From UBA1431 sp002329665 (GTDB lineage: Bacteria; Bacillota; Clostridia; Christensenellales; UBA1431), in NCBI GenBank assembly GCA_040772545.1, contig JAXGXY010000001.1, positions 744,001-808,000 on the forward strand: DNA of 64,000 nucleotides. Reading direction: 5' to 3'. The position numbers and the translations under genes are program-made. The notes under the pieces are model-generated. The model saw only the letters and a program-made list of their open reading frames with translations. It was not told the origin of the DNA and did no database searches. Position 1 is the first letter of the stretch; every line of letters begins with the position of its first letter. Shown piece after piece: positions 33,406 through 42,674 of the stretch.

Positions 33406-36400
33406 ATGGGCGGACAATTCTATCTTGGCCTCGACATCGGGTCCACGACCGTGAAAGCGACGGTTCTGGACGATTGCCGGAATGTCCTTTTCCGGAGCTA
33501 CCGGCGCCATTATTCCGATATACGCATATCCGCATGCGAAACGCTGGAAAACGCATTGCGGGAACTGGGGAACGTTTGCGTGAAAATGGCGGTCACCGGC
33601 TCGGGCGGGCTCGGCTTTTCCAAGTCGATGGGGGTCCCGTTCATACAGGAAGTGATCGCGGTCGCAAGGACCGTGGAAAAGTTCATACCCGAGACCGACG
33701 TCGCCATCGAACTCGGCGGCGAGGACGCGAAAATCACGTATTTCGGGCAGGGCATGGAGCAGCGGATGAACGGCGTTTGCGCGGGCGGCACGGGCGCGTT
33801 CATCGACCAGATGGCCCTGCTGCTGCAGACGGACGCCGAGGGGCTGGACGCGCTGGCCGCGAAAAGCAGCGTCATCCACCCGATCGCATCGCGCTGCGGG
33901 GTGTTCGCCAAAACGGACATACAATCGCTCCTGAACCAGGGCGCGTCCAGGGAAGACGTCGCCGCGTCCGTGTTCCAGGCCGTCGTGAACCAGACGATCG
34001 GCGCGCTCGCCTGCGGGCGGCCGATCCGGGGGAACGTGGCTTTTCTGGGCGGTCCGCTGCATTTCCTGCCGCAGCTCAGGCGCCGGTTCGTCGAAACGCT
34101 GAGGCTCACCGGCGACCAGGCGATCGCTCCCGACGACGCGCAGTACTACGCCGCGCTGGGGGCGGCCTATCTCGTTAAAAAGGACGGCGCGGCAAGGGCC
34201 TGCTGTCTTTTGGAGGTGATCGACCGCCTGCACGCGCTCCCGGCGGGCGGCGCGCTGGACGCGAACGTCCTCAGGCCGCTGTTCAAAGACGGCGGCGAGC
34301 TTCGGCGGTTCAGGGAACGCCACGAAAGGGCGTCGGTAAAGAAGGCGGACCTCGCCTCATATCGCGGGAAAGCGTACCTGGGCATCGACGGCGGCTCGAC
34401 GACCACCAAGGCGGCGCTGATCGGCGAAGACGGGGCGCTGCTGTATTCGCGCTACGAGAGCAACAGCGGCGAACCCGTGGACATCGCCGTGACAATACTC
34501 AGGGACCTGTACTCAAGGCTTCCCGCCGGCGTCACGATCTCAAGCGCCGCCGTCACCGGATACGGCGAAGACCTTTTGAAAGCCGCGCTCAGGGCCGATA
34601 CGGGCGAGGTAGAGACGATGGCGCATTACAAGGCCGCCGCAGCTTTCTTGCCCGGCGTCGAGTTCATCCTCGACATCGGCGGCCAGGACATGAAAGCCAT
34701 CCGCATCAAAGGCGGCGTGATCGACAGCATCATCCTCAACGAGGCCTGTTCGTCCGGCTGCGGGTCGTTCGTCGAAACGTTCGCCCGTTCCCTCGGGGTC
34801 AGCGTGGAGGAGTTCGCTAAGTTGGCGGTCTCGTCGAAACGGCCCGCCGACCTCGGCAACCGGTGCACGGTTTTCATGAACTCGAAGGTCAAACAGGCGC
34901 AGAAGGAAGGCGTATCCGTCGCCGATATCTCCGCCGGGCTCTCCTATTCCGTCGTCCGCAACGCCCTGTACAAAGTCGTCAAGATCAAAAGGCCCGAAGA
35001 CTTCGGCGAGAAGATACTCGCGCAGGGCGGCACCTTCCTGAGCGACGCGGTCCTTCGCGCGTTCGAGATCGAAACGGGCCGCGAGGCGGTCCGCCCCGAC
35101 ATCGCGGGCCTGATGGGGGCCTACGGCGCGGCGCTGATCGCCAAGGAGAGGGCGGTGCCGGGCAGGGCGTCGTCCCTGCTTTCGGCGGAGGAACTCGCGC
35201 GCTTCGGGTACAGCAAGTCGCACAGGCACTGTAAGGGGTGCGGAAACCGCTGTTTCCTCACGGCGATGCATTTCCCTAACGGCAGGCAGTACGTTTCCGG
35301 CAACCGGTGCGAGCGCGGCGCAGGCCTACCGCGCGCCAAGAAGGAAAGCGTTCCCAACCTCTTCGACTACAAATGCAGGCGCCTCTTCGGCTACCGTCCG
35401 CTCCCTTCCGAAAAGGCCCACAGGGGAACGGTCGGCGTTCCGCGCGTGATGAACATGTATGAGAACTACCCGTTCTGGCACACGTTCCTCACCGGCCTGG
35501 GCTTTCGGGTCGTGCTGTCCCCGAAGTCGGACAAACACGTCTACGAAAAAGGCCTGGATTCCATCCCGTCCGAAGCGATCTGCTACCCCGCGAAACTGGC
35601 GCACGGGCATATCATGAGCCTGATCGAACAGGGGATACGCTTCATATTCTATCCCTGCGCCGTGTTCGAGCTGAAGGAATTCAAGGAGAGCGACAACAAC
35701 TTCAACTGCCCCGTGGTCGCAGGGTATCCCGAGGTCATCAAGATCAACATCGACGACCTCCGGCAAAAGGGCGTCACCTATATGCGGCCCTTCATCTCCT
35801 TCAGGGAAAAAGCGAAGATGAAGGCGACGCTGCACGACTGTTTCGAGGCTTTCGGCGTGACGAAAAAAGAGATCGACTCAGCCGTGGACCTCGCCTATGC
35901 GGAAGCGGACCGGTACAGGGCGGACATACGCCAAAAGGGCGTGGAGGCCCTCCGGTACATCGAGGAGCACGGGATACGCGGTATCGTCGTGTGCGGGCGC
36001 CCTTACCATACGGACCCCGAAGTCAACCACGGGCTCGCGGAACTCATCACCGCCGAAGGCATGGCGGTGTTCACCGAGGACAGCGTCGCCCACCTGGGGA
36101 CCGTGCCCCGGCCGCTGAGGGTCAAGGACCAGTGGGCCTACCACACGCGGCTGTACGCCGCGGCGTCGTTCGCGGCCGGGAGGGAGGACCTCGAACTCGT
36201 TCAGCTCACCTCGTTCGGCTGCGGGCTCGACGCCGTGACCGGCGACCAGGTGGCCGAGATACTGCAGGCGCGCAACAGGATATACACGCTCATCAAGATC
36301 GACGAGGGCAGCAACCTCGGCGCGGCGCGTATACGCATCCGTTCGCTGAAGGTGGCCGTGGAGGAGCGCGGGCGCACGCGGGAGGAGGCGGGGCGCGCGC

Positions 36401-37635
36401 CGGAAAAAGAGACCTTTGGGCCGAGGCTGTTCACCCGCGAGATGAAAAAGCGCCACACCATCATTGTCCCGCAGATGTCCCCGGTGCATTTCCAGTTCCT
36501 GGAGGTGGCGTTCCGCTCCTCGGACTACGACCTCGTGATCCTGCCGCGGGTCGACAAGGACGCGGTGGAAGAGGGGCTCAAATACGTCAACAACGACGCC
36601 TGCTATCCCTGCATCATCACGACGGGCCAGCTGATGCAGGCGCTCAAGAGCGGGAGATACGACCTTGACAACGTGTCGATCCTGATGTCCCAGACGGGTG
36701 GGCCCTGCCGCGCTACGAACTACATCGCGCTGATCCGCAAGGCACTGAAGGACGCGCATATGGAGCAGGTCCCCGTGATCGGTCTGAGCGTGCAGGGGAT
36801 CGAAAAACACCCGGGCTTCTCTATAGGCAACGCCCTTTTGAAACGGGCGATGCTGGCCATCAACTACGGCGACGTGCTGATGCAGGTCCTCTACCGCACA
36901 CGGCCGTACGAGGCGGCGGAGGGTTCCGCCAATGCGCTCTACGAAAAATGGGTCGAAAAAGCCAAGCTGAACGTGGCCGACGGCCGCCTTGTCCGGTACA
37001 ACAAAAACATCCGGGCAATCGTGAAAGAGTTCGACCGACTTCCCCTCCTCAACGTCAAAAAGCCGCGCGTCGGGCTGGTGGGGGAGATCCTCGTCAAGTT
37101 CCACCCGGACGCGAACAACCGGATCGTCGACATCGTGGAGGCCGAGGGCGGCGAGGCCGTGATGCCCCCCCTCGTGAACTTCTTGCAGTACTGCACCTAC
37201 AACATCAAATTCAAGGCGCGCTACCTTCAGGGGAAAAGGATCGCCTGGCTCTCGGGGCAGGTCATCCTCTACGCGATACGCCGCTTCCGGCACGCGATGG
37301 TCCGCGCGTTCAGGAAGAGTAAGCGCTTCCAGGCGCCGCTGCCCATCGCAAAACTCGCGAAGATGTCGTCGAGGATCGTCTCGCTGGGCCTGCAGGCCGG
37401 CGAGGGTTGGCTGCTCATCGCCGAGATGCTCGAACTGATCGAACACGGCGTCGAAAACATCATCTGCATGCAGCCGTTCGCGTGTCTCCCCAACCACATC
37501 ACGGGACGCGGGGTCATCAGGGAACTCAGGCGCATGTTCCCGGGGTCCAACATCATCGCCGTGGACTACGATCCGGGCGCGAGCGAGACCAACCAGCTCA
37601 ACCGGATCCGGCTGATGATGTCCAACGCGAAGTAG
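33406..37635 (+). CDS. 2-hydroxyacyl-CoA dehydratase activase-like Fe-S ATPase fused to HgdB-type domain
   Basis: The 1409-residue product has two ASKHA ATPase modules: residues 6-270 (LGLDIGSTTVKATVLD, VCAGGTGAFIDQ, SRCGVFAKTD) and 325-590 (YLGIDGGSTTTKAALI, LDIGGQDMKAI, ACSSGCGSF, NRCTVFMNS). Each has the two Cys that, as a dimer, bridge a [4Fe-4S] cluster. The rest (about 610-1409) is DUF2229/HgdB-like with Cys in EAICYPAKLAHGH, FYPCAVFE, NNDACYPCIITTGQLM, QTGGPCRATNY and QPFACLPNHITGRG. Members couple ATP hydrolysis to low-potential electron transfer. The family includes double-cubane-cluster reductases; the true substrate is unknown. The frame is intact. Confidence 0.9.
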   Translation: MGGQFYLGLDIGSTTVKATVLDDCRNVLFRSYRRHYSDIRISACETLENALRELGNVCVKMAVTGSGGLGFSKSMGVPFIQEVIAVARTVEKFIPETDVAIELGGEDAKITYFGQGMEQRMNGVCAGGTGAFIDQMALLLQTDAEGLDALAAKSSVIHPIASRCGVFAKTDIQSLLNQGASREDVAASVFQAVVNQTIGALACGRPIRGNVAFLGGPLHFLPQLRRRFVETLRLTGDQAIAPDDAQYYAALGAAYLVKKDGAARACCLLEVIDRLHALPAGGALDANVLRPLFKDGGELRRFRERHERASVKKADLASYRGKAYLGIDGGSTTTKAALIGEDGALLYSRYESNSGEPVDIAVTILRDLYSRLPAGVTISSAAVTGYGEDLLKAALRADTGEVETMAHYKAAAAFLPGVEFILDIGGQDMKAIRIKGGVIDSIILNEACSSGCGSFVETFARSLGVSVEEFAKLAVSSKRPADLGNRCTVFMNSKVKQAQKEGVSVADISAGLSYSVVRNALYKVVKIKRPEDFGEKILAQGGTFLSDAVLRAFEIETGREAVRPDIAGLMGAYGAALIAKERAVPGRASSLLSAEELARFGYSKSHRHCKGCGNRCFLTAMHFPNGRQYVSGNRCERGAGLPRAKKESVPNLFDYKCRRLFGYRPLPSEKAHRGTVGVPRVMNMYENYPFWHTFLTGLGFRVVLSPKSDKHVYEKGLDSIPSEAICYPAKLAHGHIMSLIEQGIRFIFYPCAVFELKEFKESDNNFNCPVVAGYPEVIKINIDDLRQKGVTYMRPFISFREKAKMKATLHDCFEAFGVTKKEIDSAVDLAYAEADRYRADIRQKGVEALRYIEEHGIRGIVVCGRPYHTDPEVNHGLAELITAEGMAVFTEDSVAHLGTVPRPLRVKDQWAYHTRLYAAASFAAGREDLELVQLTSFGCGLDAVTGDQVAEILQARNRIYTLIKIDEGSNLGAARIRIRSLKVAVEERGRTREEAGRAPEKETFGPRLFTREMKKRHTIIVPQMSPVHFQFLEVAFRSSDYDLVILPRVDKDAVEEGLKYVNNDACYPCIITTGQLMQALKSGRYDLDNVSILMSQTGGPCRATNYIALIRKALKDAHMEQVPVIGLSVQGIEKHPGFSIGNALLKRAMLAINYGDVLMQVLYRTRPYEAAEGSANALYEKWVEKAKLNVADGRLVRYNKNIRAIVKEFDRLPLLNVKKPRVGLVGEILVKFHPDANNRIVDIVEAEGGEAVMPPLVNFLQYCTYNIKFKARYLQGKRIAWLSGQVILYAIRRFRHAMVRAFRKSKRFQAPLPIAKLAKMSSRIVSLGLQAGEGWLLIAEMLELIEHGVENIICMQPFACLPNHITGRGVIRELRRMFPGSNIIAVDYDPGASETNQLNRIRLMMSNAK

Positions 37636-37716
37636 CTCCGCCGGCTTGGCAGAAAATGGCCTATAAAACGATTGCCGGACCGAAAGGGGTTTGGTGCCGG
37701 CCGGGGCAAAATATAT

Positions 37717-37745
37717 TTGCCTTGAAAATAGGCTTATGGTATACT
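37717..37745 (+). promoter_or_regulatory. rpsB promoter
   Basis: TTGCCT (37717-37722), a 17-base spacer and TG-G-TATACT (37740-37745) form a strong promoter, about 100 bases before rpsB. Confidence 0.7.
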
Positions 37746-37847
37746 CTTATGGGAAAAAATTCACACTTCCGCACGGCCCCTCTCTCCTGTCCATAACGGA
37801 TCGAAGGGGAAAACCTGCGGAAGGAGGACACACAAGGAGGAAACGTA

Positions 37848-38585
37848 TTGTCCATTATTTCCATGAAACAGCTTTTGGAAGCGGGCGTGCATTTCGGGCA
37901 CCAGACCCGCCGCTGGAACCCCAAGATGGCGGAGTACATCTTCACCGAGCGCAACGGCATCTACATCATCGATCTGCAAAAGACCGTGCGCATGATCGAA
38001 ACGGCCTACAACTTCGTACGGGATCTTACGCTCGAAGGCAAGAGCGTCCTCTTCGTCGGCACGAAGAAGCAGGCGCAGGAGTCCATCGAGGTGGAAGCCA
38101 AGCGCGCCGGCATGTTTTACGTCAACCAGCGCTGGCTGGGCGGCATGCTCACCAACTTCAGGACCATTCGCCAGCGCGTGGCGCGCCTAAACCGCCTGGA
38201 AGCGATGGAACACAACGGCGGATTCGAGTCCCTGCCCAAGAAGGAAGTCATCAAGCTGCGGCTGGAGCGGGATAAGCTCGAGAAGAACCTGGGCGGTATA
38301 CGCGAGATGGACCGTCTCCCCGCCGCGCTGTTCGTTGTCGACCCGCGCAAGGAGCGCATCGCGATCGCGGAAGGGCGCAAACTCGGGATCCCCATCATCG
38401 CCATCGTGGACACGAACTGCGACCCGGACGAGATCGACTACATCATCCCGGGCAACGACGACGCGATCCGCGCGGTGAAGCTCATCGCCGGGAAGATGGC
38501 GGACGCCGCGATCGAAGGCCGCGAAGGCCTGCAGGAGGACGACGGCGGAGAAGAACAGGAAGCCGGGGAGGCATTGTCGTCGTAA
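37848..38585 (+). CDS. rpsB: Ribosomal protein uS2
   Basis: The 245-residue product matches uS2: MKQLLEAGVHFGHQTRRWNP, NGIYIIDLQKTV, FVGTKKQAQESIE, RWLGGMLTNFRTI and PIIAIVDTNCDPDEIDYIIPGNDDAIRAV. The start is TTG 37848, 7 bases after AAGGAGG; the codon five residues on (ATG) is an alternative but would drop the conserved S-I-I-S lead. tsf follows 116 bases later. Confidence 0.97.
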   Translation: MSIISMKQLLEAGVHFGHQTRRWNPKMAEYIFTERNGIYIIDLQKTVRMIETAYNFVRDLTLEGKSVLFVGTKKQAQESIEVEAKRAGMFYVNQRWLGGMLTNFRTIRQRVARLNRLEAMEHNGGFESLPKKEVIKLRLERDKLEKNLGGIREMDRLPAALFVVDPRKERIAIAEGRKLGIPIIAIVDTNCDPDEIDYIIPGNDDAIRAVKLIAGKMADAAIEGREGLQEDDGGEEQEAGEALSS

Positions 38586-38701
38586 GGGCAAGGCCGGCGT
38601 CATATAGAACACACGATACCGGGAAAGCGGCGGCGCCGGGCCGGGACAGGCCCGCGAAACCATGCTTTCCAGGTGATTTGCATTATAGGAGGACTGACCA
38701 A

Positions 38702-39352
38702 ATGGTAACGGCAGCAAGCGTAAAGGAACTGCGCGACAAGACCGGCGCGGGGATGATGGACTGCAAAAAAGCCCTCGTCGAGGCCGGCGGCGACATGGAC
38801 AAAGCCGTGGACCTGCTCAGGGAAAAGGGGCTGGCCGCCGCGGCCAAGCGGGCCGACCGGATCGCCGCCGAAGGCGTCGTGGAGTCCTATATACACATGG
38901 GCGGGAAGATCGGCGTGCTCGTGGAAATAAACTGCGAGACCGACTTCGTGGCCAGGACGGACGAGTTTAAGGAACTCGCACGCGACGTCGCGATGCAGAT
39001 CGCGGCTTCGAGCCCGAAGTTCATCTCGCGCGAAGAGGTCCCGCAGGCGGAGATAGAGAAAGAGAAGGAGATCCTGCGGGCGCAGGCCATCAACGAGGGC
39101 AAACCCGAGAAGATCGCCGACAGGATGGTCGAAGGCCGCATCGGCAAGTATTATAAAGAAGTCTGCCTGATGGAGCAGCCGTTCATAAAGGATACCGACA
39201 TGACCGTTACCGACTTGATCAACGAAAAGACGGTGAAGATCGGGGAGAAGATCAGCATCCGCAGGTTCGCGCGTTTTGCACTGGGCGAAGGCCTTGATAA
39301 GCGCGAAGACAACTTCGCCGAGGAAGTCATGAACCAGACGGAGGGAAAATAG
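38702..39352 (+). CDS. tsf: Elongation factor Ts
   Basis: EF-Ts recharges EF-Tu with GTP. The 216-residue product has VKELRDKTGAGMMDCKKAL (the UBA-like N-terminal domain with TGAGMMDCK), VEINCETDFVARTDEFKELA and a shortened C-terminal core ending in the domain AGDNFAEEVMNQ-like region. It is near the short-form family length. AGGAGGA is 8 bases ahead of ATG 38702. Confidence 0.97.
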   Translation: MVTAASVKELRDKTGAGMMDCKKALVEAGGDMDKAVDLLREKGLAAAAKRADRIAAEGVVESYIHMGGKIGVLVEINCETDFVARTDEFKELARDVAMQIAASSPKFISREEVPQAEIEKEKEILRAQAINEGKPEKIADRMVEGRIGKYYKEVCLMEQPFIKDTDMTVTDLINEKTVKIGEKISIRRFARFALGEGLDKREDNFAEEVMNQTEGK

Positions 39353-39365
39353 CACGAATCAGCCG

Positions 39366-39401
39366 GGGGAATGCCGCACAAGAGGTGTTCCCCTATTTTT
39401 T
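39366..39401 (+). terminator. Terminator or attenuator between tsf and pyrH
   Basis: GGGGAA (39366-39371) pairs with TTCCCC (39388-39393), followed by TATTTTTT. It ends just before pyrH, so partial read-through would set pyrH levels. Confidence 0.75.
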
Positions 39402-39419
39402 AGGTCAGGGGGAGTTCGC

Positions 39420-40130
39420 ATGCCGCAAAAACCCAAGTATTCCCGCGTCGTGCTCAAGATCAGCGGGGAGGCGATGGCCGGGAAAGGCGGGTACGGCTTC
39501 GACCAGCGCCTCATCGCGCAGATCGCCGGGGAGATCATCGAACTCGCGCAGGCCGGGGTAGAAGTCGGCATCGTCGTGGGCGGGGGAAACATCTGGCGCG
39601 GGCGCGAAGGCGTCGGGATGGACCGCGTCACCGCCGACCATATGGGGATGCTGGCCACGGTGATAAACGCCCTGGCGCTGCAGGACGCCATCGAACAGAA
39701 CGGGATGCCCACGCGCGTGATGACGGCCCTCGAAATCCGGCAGATCGCCGAACCGTACATCAGGAGGCGGGCGGTCCACCACCTCTTAAAAGGCCGCATC
39801 GTGATCTTCGCCTGCGGCACCGGCAATCCCTATTTCTCGACCGACACCACCGCGGCGCTGCGGGCGGCCGAGATCAACGCCCAGGCGATCCTGCTCGCCA
39901 AAAACGTGGACGGGGTCTACGACAGCGACCCGAAGGCGAACCCGAACGCCAAAAAAATCGACAGGATCGGCTATAAGGAGTTCATCGCCAAGGGGCTGGC
40001 GGCGATGGACACGACGGCGATCGCCATGTGCATGGAAAACCGCATCCCCGTCGCCGTTTTCGCGCTTTCAAAACGGGGAAACATCATGCGCGCCGTCATG
40101 GGCGAGAACACGGGCACGCTCATCGGATAG
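39420..40130 (+). CDS. pyrH: Uridylate kinase
   Basis: PyrH makes UDP from UMP. The 236-residue amino-acid-kinase-fold product shows YSRVVLKISGEAMAG at the start, VVGGGNIWRG, DRVTADHMGMLATVINALAL, ACGTGNPYFSTDTTAALRA and KNVDGVYDSDPK. It has intact ATP and UMP contacts. It is in the standard rpsB-tsf-pyrH-frr order. Confidence 0.97.
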   Translation: MPQKPKYSRVVLKISGEAMAGKGGYGFDQRLIAQIAGEIIELAQAGVEVGIVVGGGNIWRGREGVGMDRVTADHMGMLATVINALALQDAIEQNGMPTRVMTALEIRQIAEPYIRRRAVHHLLKGRIVIFACGTGNPYFSTDTTAALRAAEINAQAILLAKNVDGVYDSDPKANPNAKKIDRIGYKEFIAKGLAAMDTTAIAMCMENRIPVAVFALSKRGNIMRAVMGENTGTLIG

Positions 40131-40147
40131 AGGCCTTTTGGCGCCGG

Positions 40148-40176
40148 TTGAAAAAGACGGGGAAATTTTATACAAT
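40148..40176 (+). promoter_or_regulatory. frr promoter
   Basis: TTGAAA (40148-40153) and TACAAT (40171-40176) are 17 bases apart, so frr and its neighbours can be read without pyrH. Confidence 0.6.
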
Positions 40177-40207
40177 GTATATGAATTTCGAAGGAGGTTG
40201 TTGCGTT

Positions 40208-40765
40208 GTGGAGTACGAAGTAATCAGTCAGGCAAAAGAAAAAATGACAAAGACCGTATCTGTATTATCACGCGACCTGGCTACGCTCAGGGCCGGCCGG
40301 GCGACCCCCCAGGCGCTGGACAGGATCATGGTCGACTATTACGGTACGCCCACGCCCATCAACCAGGTGGGAAACATCTCGGCTCCGGAACCGAGGCTGC
40401 TGGTGATCGCGCCCTGGGACCCTTCGATGATCACGGCGATAGAAAAAGCGATACAGAAATCGGACCTGGGCATCAACCCGGCCAACGACGGCAAGCTCAT
40501 CCGCCTGATCTTTCCCGAACCCACGCAGGAACGGCGCAGGGAACTCGTCAAGATCGTGAAGAAAAAGGGCGAAGAAGCCAAGATCGCCACGCGGTCCATC
40601 CGGCGCGACGCGAACGAACGTCTGAAAAAGCAAAAAAAGGAAAGCATCATTACTGAAGACGATTTAAAGGACTTCGAGAACCTGGTCCAGGAAGCCACGG
40701 ACGAAAACATCAGGGAGATCGACAGGATCGTCGCCGAAAAGGAAAAGGAGATCATGGAGGTCTGA
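40208..40765 (+). CDS. frr: Ribosome recycling factor
   Basis: RRF splits the post-termination ribosome together with EF-G. The 185-residue length is exactly typical. The protein shows LRAGRATPQALDRIMVDYYGTPTP, LGINPANDGKLIRLIFPEPTQERR and EEAKIATRSIRRDANERLKK. The start is GTG 40208, 10 bases after AAGGAGG. The next small gene begins 2 bases after its stop. Confidence 0.97.
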   Translation: MEYEVISQAKEKMTKTVSVLSRDLATLRAGRATPQALDRIMVDYYGTPTPINQVGNISAPEPRLLVIAPWDPSMITAIEKAIQKSDLGINPANDGKLIRLIFPEPTQERRRELVKIVKKKGEEAKIATRSIRRDANERLKKQKKESIITEDDLKDFENLVQEATDENIREIDRIVAEKEKEIMEV

Positions 40766-40767
40766 TC

Positions 40768-40992
40768 GTGGGAGCACCGGACTGCACCGGACTGCCCCTT
40801 AACGAAGCGGAAGAAAGGCTTTTAGCGGCCGGTTACGGTGTCGCCGTCGTGCGCCTGGAAGGCTTTCGCGCCCTGCCGGGCGCGGACGGTTTCTGCGTCG
40901 TGCGCCAGCGGGAAACCGCAGGGCCGCCGAACGGGCCGTCGGTCGAACTGACCGCATGCAACTTCAAAAGGGAACCGGACCATGAATCGTAA
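40768..40992 (+). CDS. Small PASTA-like protein
   Basis: The 74-residue product reads like a single PASTA module: LPLNEAEERLLAAGYGVAVV near the start and FCVVRQRETAGPPN ... VELTAC. PASTA domains usually sit on outside parts of PBPs and Ser/Thr kinases, but this protein lacks any signal peptide, so it would be in the cytoplasm. It begins at GTG 40768, two bases after frr, with GGAGG in the end of frr, so the two are likely co-translated. I found no named family. A hairpin follows. Confidence 0.6.
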   Translation: MGAPDCTGLPLNEAEERLLAAGYGVAVVRLEGFRALPGADGFCVVRQRETAGPPNGPSVELTACNFKREPDHES

Positions 40993-40999
40993 AGACAGC

Positions 41000-41026
41000 C
41001 GTCCAAGGCCTGAGCGGTCTTGGACG
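41000..41026 (+). other. Hairpin between the PASTA-like gene and uppS
   Basis: A near-perfect stem (CGTCCAAG with CTTGGACG, extended by CC/GG inside) is followed only by GCTTTGC. It may be a weak terminator or a processing site. Confidence 0.5.
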
Positions 41027-41058
41027 CTTTGCTAACACCGTGCTAAAGGAGACCGGCG

Positions 41059-41826
41059 TTGCGTATACATGAGCATAAACGGGAGCCGCAAAACAGGCCG
41101 GGGTTGGACCTGTCGGGGCTGGACCTAGCCAAACTGCCGCGGCACGTCGCCATCATCATGGACGGCAACGGCAGGTGGGCCAAAAAGCGGGGCCTTCCGC
41201 GCTCGCTCGGCCACCGCGAGGGCGTGAAGACCGTGAACAGGATCGTGCGCATCGCGTCCGACCTGGGCCTGAAGGTACTTACGCTCTACGCTTTTTCGAC
41301 AGAGAACTGGAAGCGGCCCGAAAAGGAAGTGGGCATACTCATGGACCTGCTGGTGGAGTTTCTGACCAACCAACTCGAAGAACTCCACCGTAACGGGGCC
41401 AGGCTCATCGTCATCGGCGACTACAAAAGCCTGCCCGCGCGGGTGGTCGGCGCGGTCGACGCGGCCGTGGAAAAGACGCGGGGCAACGACGGGCTGATCG
41501 TGAACATCGCGCTCAACTACGGCGGCCGGGGCGAACTGGTGCAGGCGGTGAAGGCGCTGGCCGCAGAGGTAAAGGAGGGGCGCCTCGACATCGGCGGCAT
41601 CGACGAAAATACGCTTTCCAGGGCCCTGTTCACGCGGGACATCCCGGACCCGGACCTTATCGTCAGGACCAGCGGCGAAATGCGGCTGAGCAATTTCCTG
41701 CTCTACCAGGGGGCGTACGCCGAACTCTATTTCACGCCGGTGCACTGGCCCGACTTTACCGAGCAGGATTTCGTGGATATGCTGGCGGAGTACCAGTCCC
41801 GCGGCAGGCGCTTTGGCGGCCTGTAA
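41059..41826 (+). CDS. uppS: Isoprenyl transferase (undecaprenyl diphosphate synthase)
   Basis: UppS extends farnesyl diphosphate to the C55 lipid carrier for cell-wall synthesis. The 255-residue product has HVAIIMDGNGRWAKKRGLPR (catalytic Asp in MDGNGRWA), HREGVKTVNRIV, LTLYAFSTENWKRP, NYGGRGELV, and the end VRTSGEMRLSNFLLYQGAYAEL with the conserved Arg, Glu and Trp (HWPDF). The TTG start 41059 has AAAGGAG ahead of it. Confidence 0.96.
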   Translation: MRIHEHKREPQNRPGLDLSGLDLAKLPRHVAIIMDGNGRWAKKRGLPRSLGHREGVKTVNRIVRIASDLGLKVLTLYAFSTENWKRPEKEVGILMDLLVEFLTNQLEELHRNGARLIVIGDYKSLPARVVGAVDAAVEKTRGNDGLIVNIALNYGGRGELVQAVKALAAEVKEGRLDIGGIDENTLSRALFTRDIPDPDLIVRTSGEMRLSNFLLYQGAYAELYFTPVHWPDFTEQDFVDMLAEYQSRGRRFGGL

Positions 41827-41850
41827 TTCTGGACCGGAAGGAGAAAGGCC

Positions 41851-42663
41851 TTGATCGTCACGCGCTTGATCGTGGGAGTCATATCCGCGCTCGTTCTCCT
41901 GTTTGCGCTGTTTTTCAGCGAATGGACGTTCTACGCCGTCCTCGTCGCGGCTTCGTTCCTTTCCATCTGGGAGATGTACGCGGCCCTGCAGCGCGTGGGC
42001 TACCGTCCCCTGCGCTGGACCGGCCTGGTCTTTTCCGTCCTCATAGTCCCCGCCGGGTATTTCGGCGGTATGGAAGCGGTACTCGCCCTGCTCGCGATGC
42101 TGGGCTTCGCGTCGATGGCCCACCGGCTTTTCCATCCTGAATGTACGCTGAAAGACATCCTGTCCTCCGTGTTCACCCTGTTTTATATCGGAATCCCGTT
42201 CATACTGATTTTTTTCACGTTCCGGCTCAGGCCTGAGGCCTACGGGCTTTTGGCCGTGCTCACCACCATCGCGTGTTCGCTCAATTCGGACGTTTTCGCG
42301 TTCTTTGCGGGGACGCTGTTCGGGCGCCGCAAGCTGTCGCCCGAAATAAGCCCCAACAAGACGGTGGAAGGGAGCGCAGGCGGCGTGATTGGCAGCGTCC
42401 TGACAGGCGTCGTGCTCTGTTTGTGGGTTCAGCGCATCTGGGGGCTGTCCATCGGGTTGGAACATTTTATCGTCCTTGGCGTCCTTTGTTCCGTAACGGC
42501 GCAAACGGGGGACCTCGTCGCGTCGTCCGTCAAGCGCATGGCCGGCATCAAGGATTTCGGGACCCTGTTCCCGGGACACGGCGGCATGCTGGACAGGATC
42601 GACAGCATACTGTTTACGGTGCCGGTCGTGTTCGTTTATTATAAATACATCATCCTGGGATAA
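41851..42663 (+). CDS. cdsA: Phosphatidate cytidylyltransferase
   Basis: CdsA makes CDP-diacylglycerol, the precursor of all membrane phospholipids here. The 270-residue product has eight or so hydrophobic helices and the family signature near residue 225: SSVKRMAGIKDFG..FPGHGGMLDRID. It begins at TTG 41851, 6 bases after AGGAGAAAGG, and follows uppS by 24 bases, in the operon order uppS-cdsA-dxr-rseP. Confidence 0.95.
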   Translation: MIVTRLIVGVISALVLLFALFFSEWTFYAVLVAASFLSIWEMYAALQRVGYRPLRWTGLVFSVLIVPAGYFGGMEAVLALLAMLGFASMAHRLFHPECTLKDILSSVFTLFYIGIPFILIFFTFRLRPEAYGLLAVLTTIACSLNSDVFAFFAGTLFGRRKLSPEISPNKTVEGSAGGVIGSVLTGVVLCLWVQRIWGLSIGLEHFIVLGVLCSVTAQTGDLVASSVKRMAGIKDFGTLFPGHGGMLDRIDSILFTVPVVFVYYKYIILG

Positions 42664-42674
42664 AGAGGTATGAA

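Noticed and set aside
38586..38701. Regulatory RNA between rpsB and tsf
   Set aside because: The 116-base gap is GC-rich with only short, weak pairings and no known leader motif.
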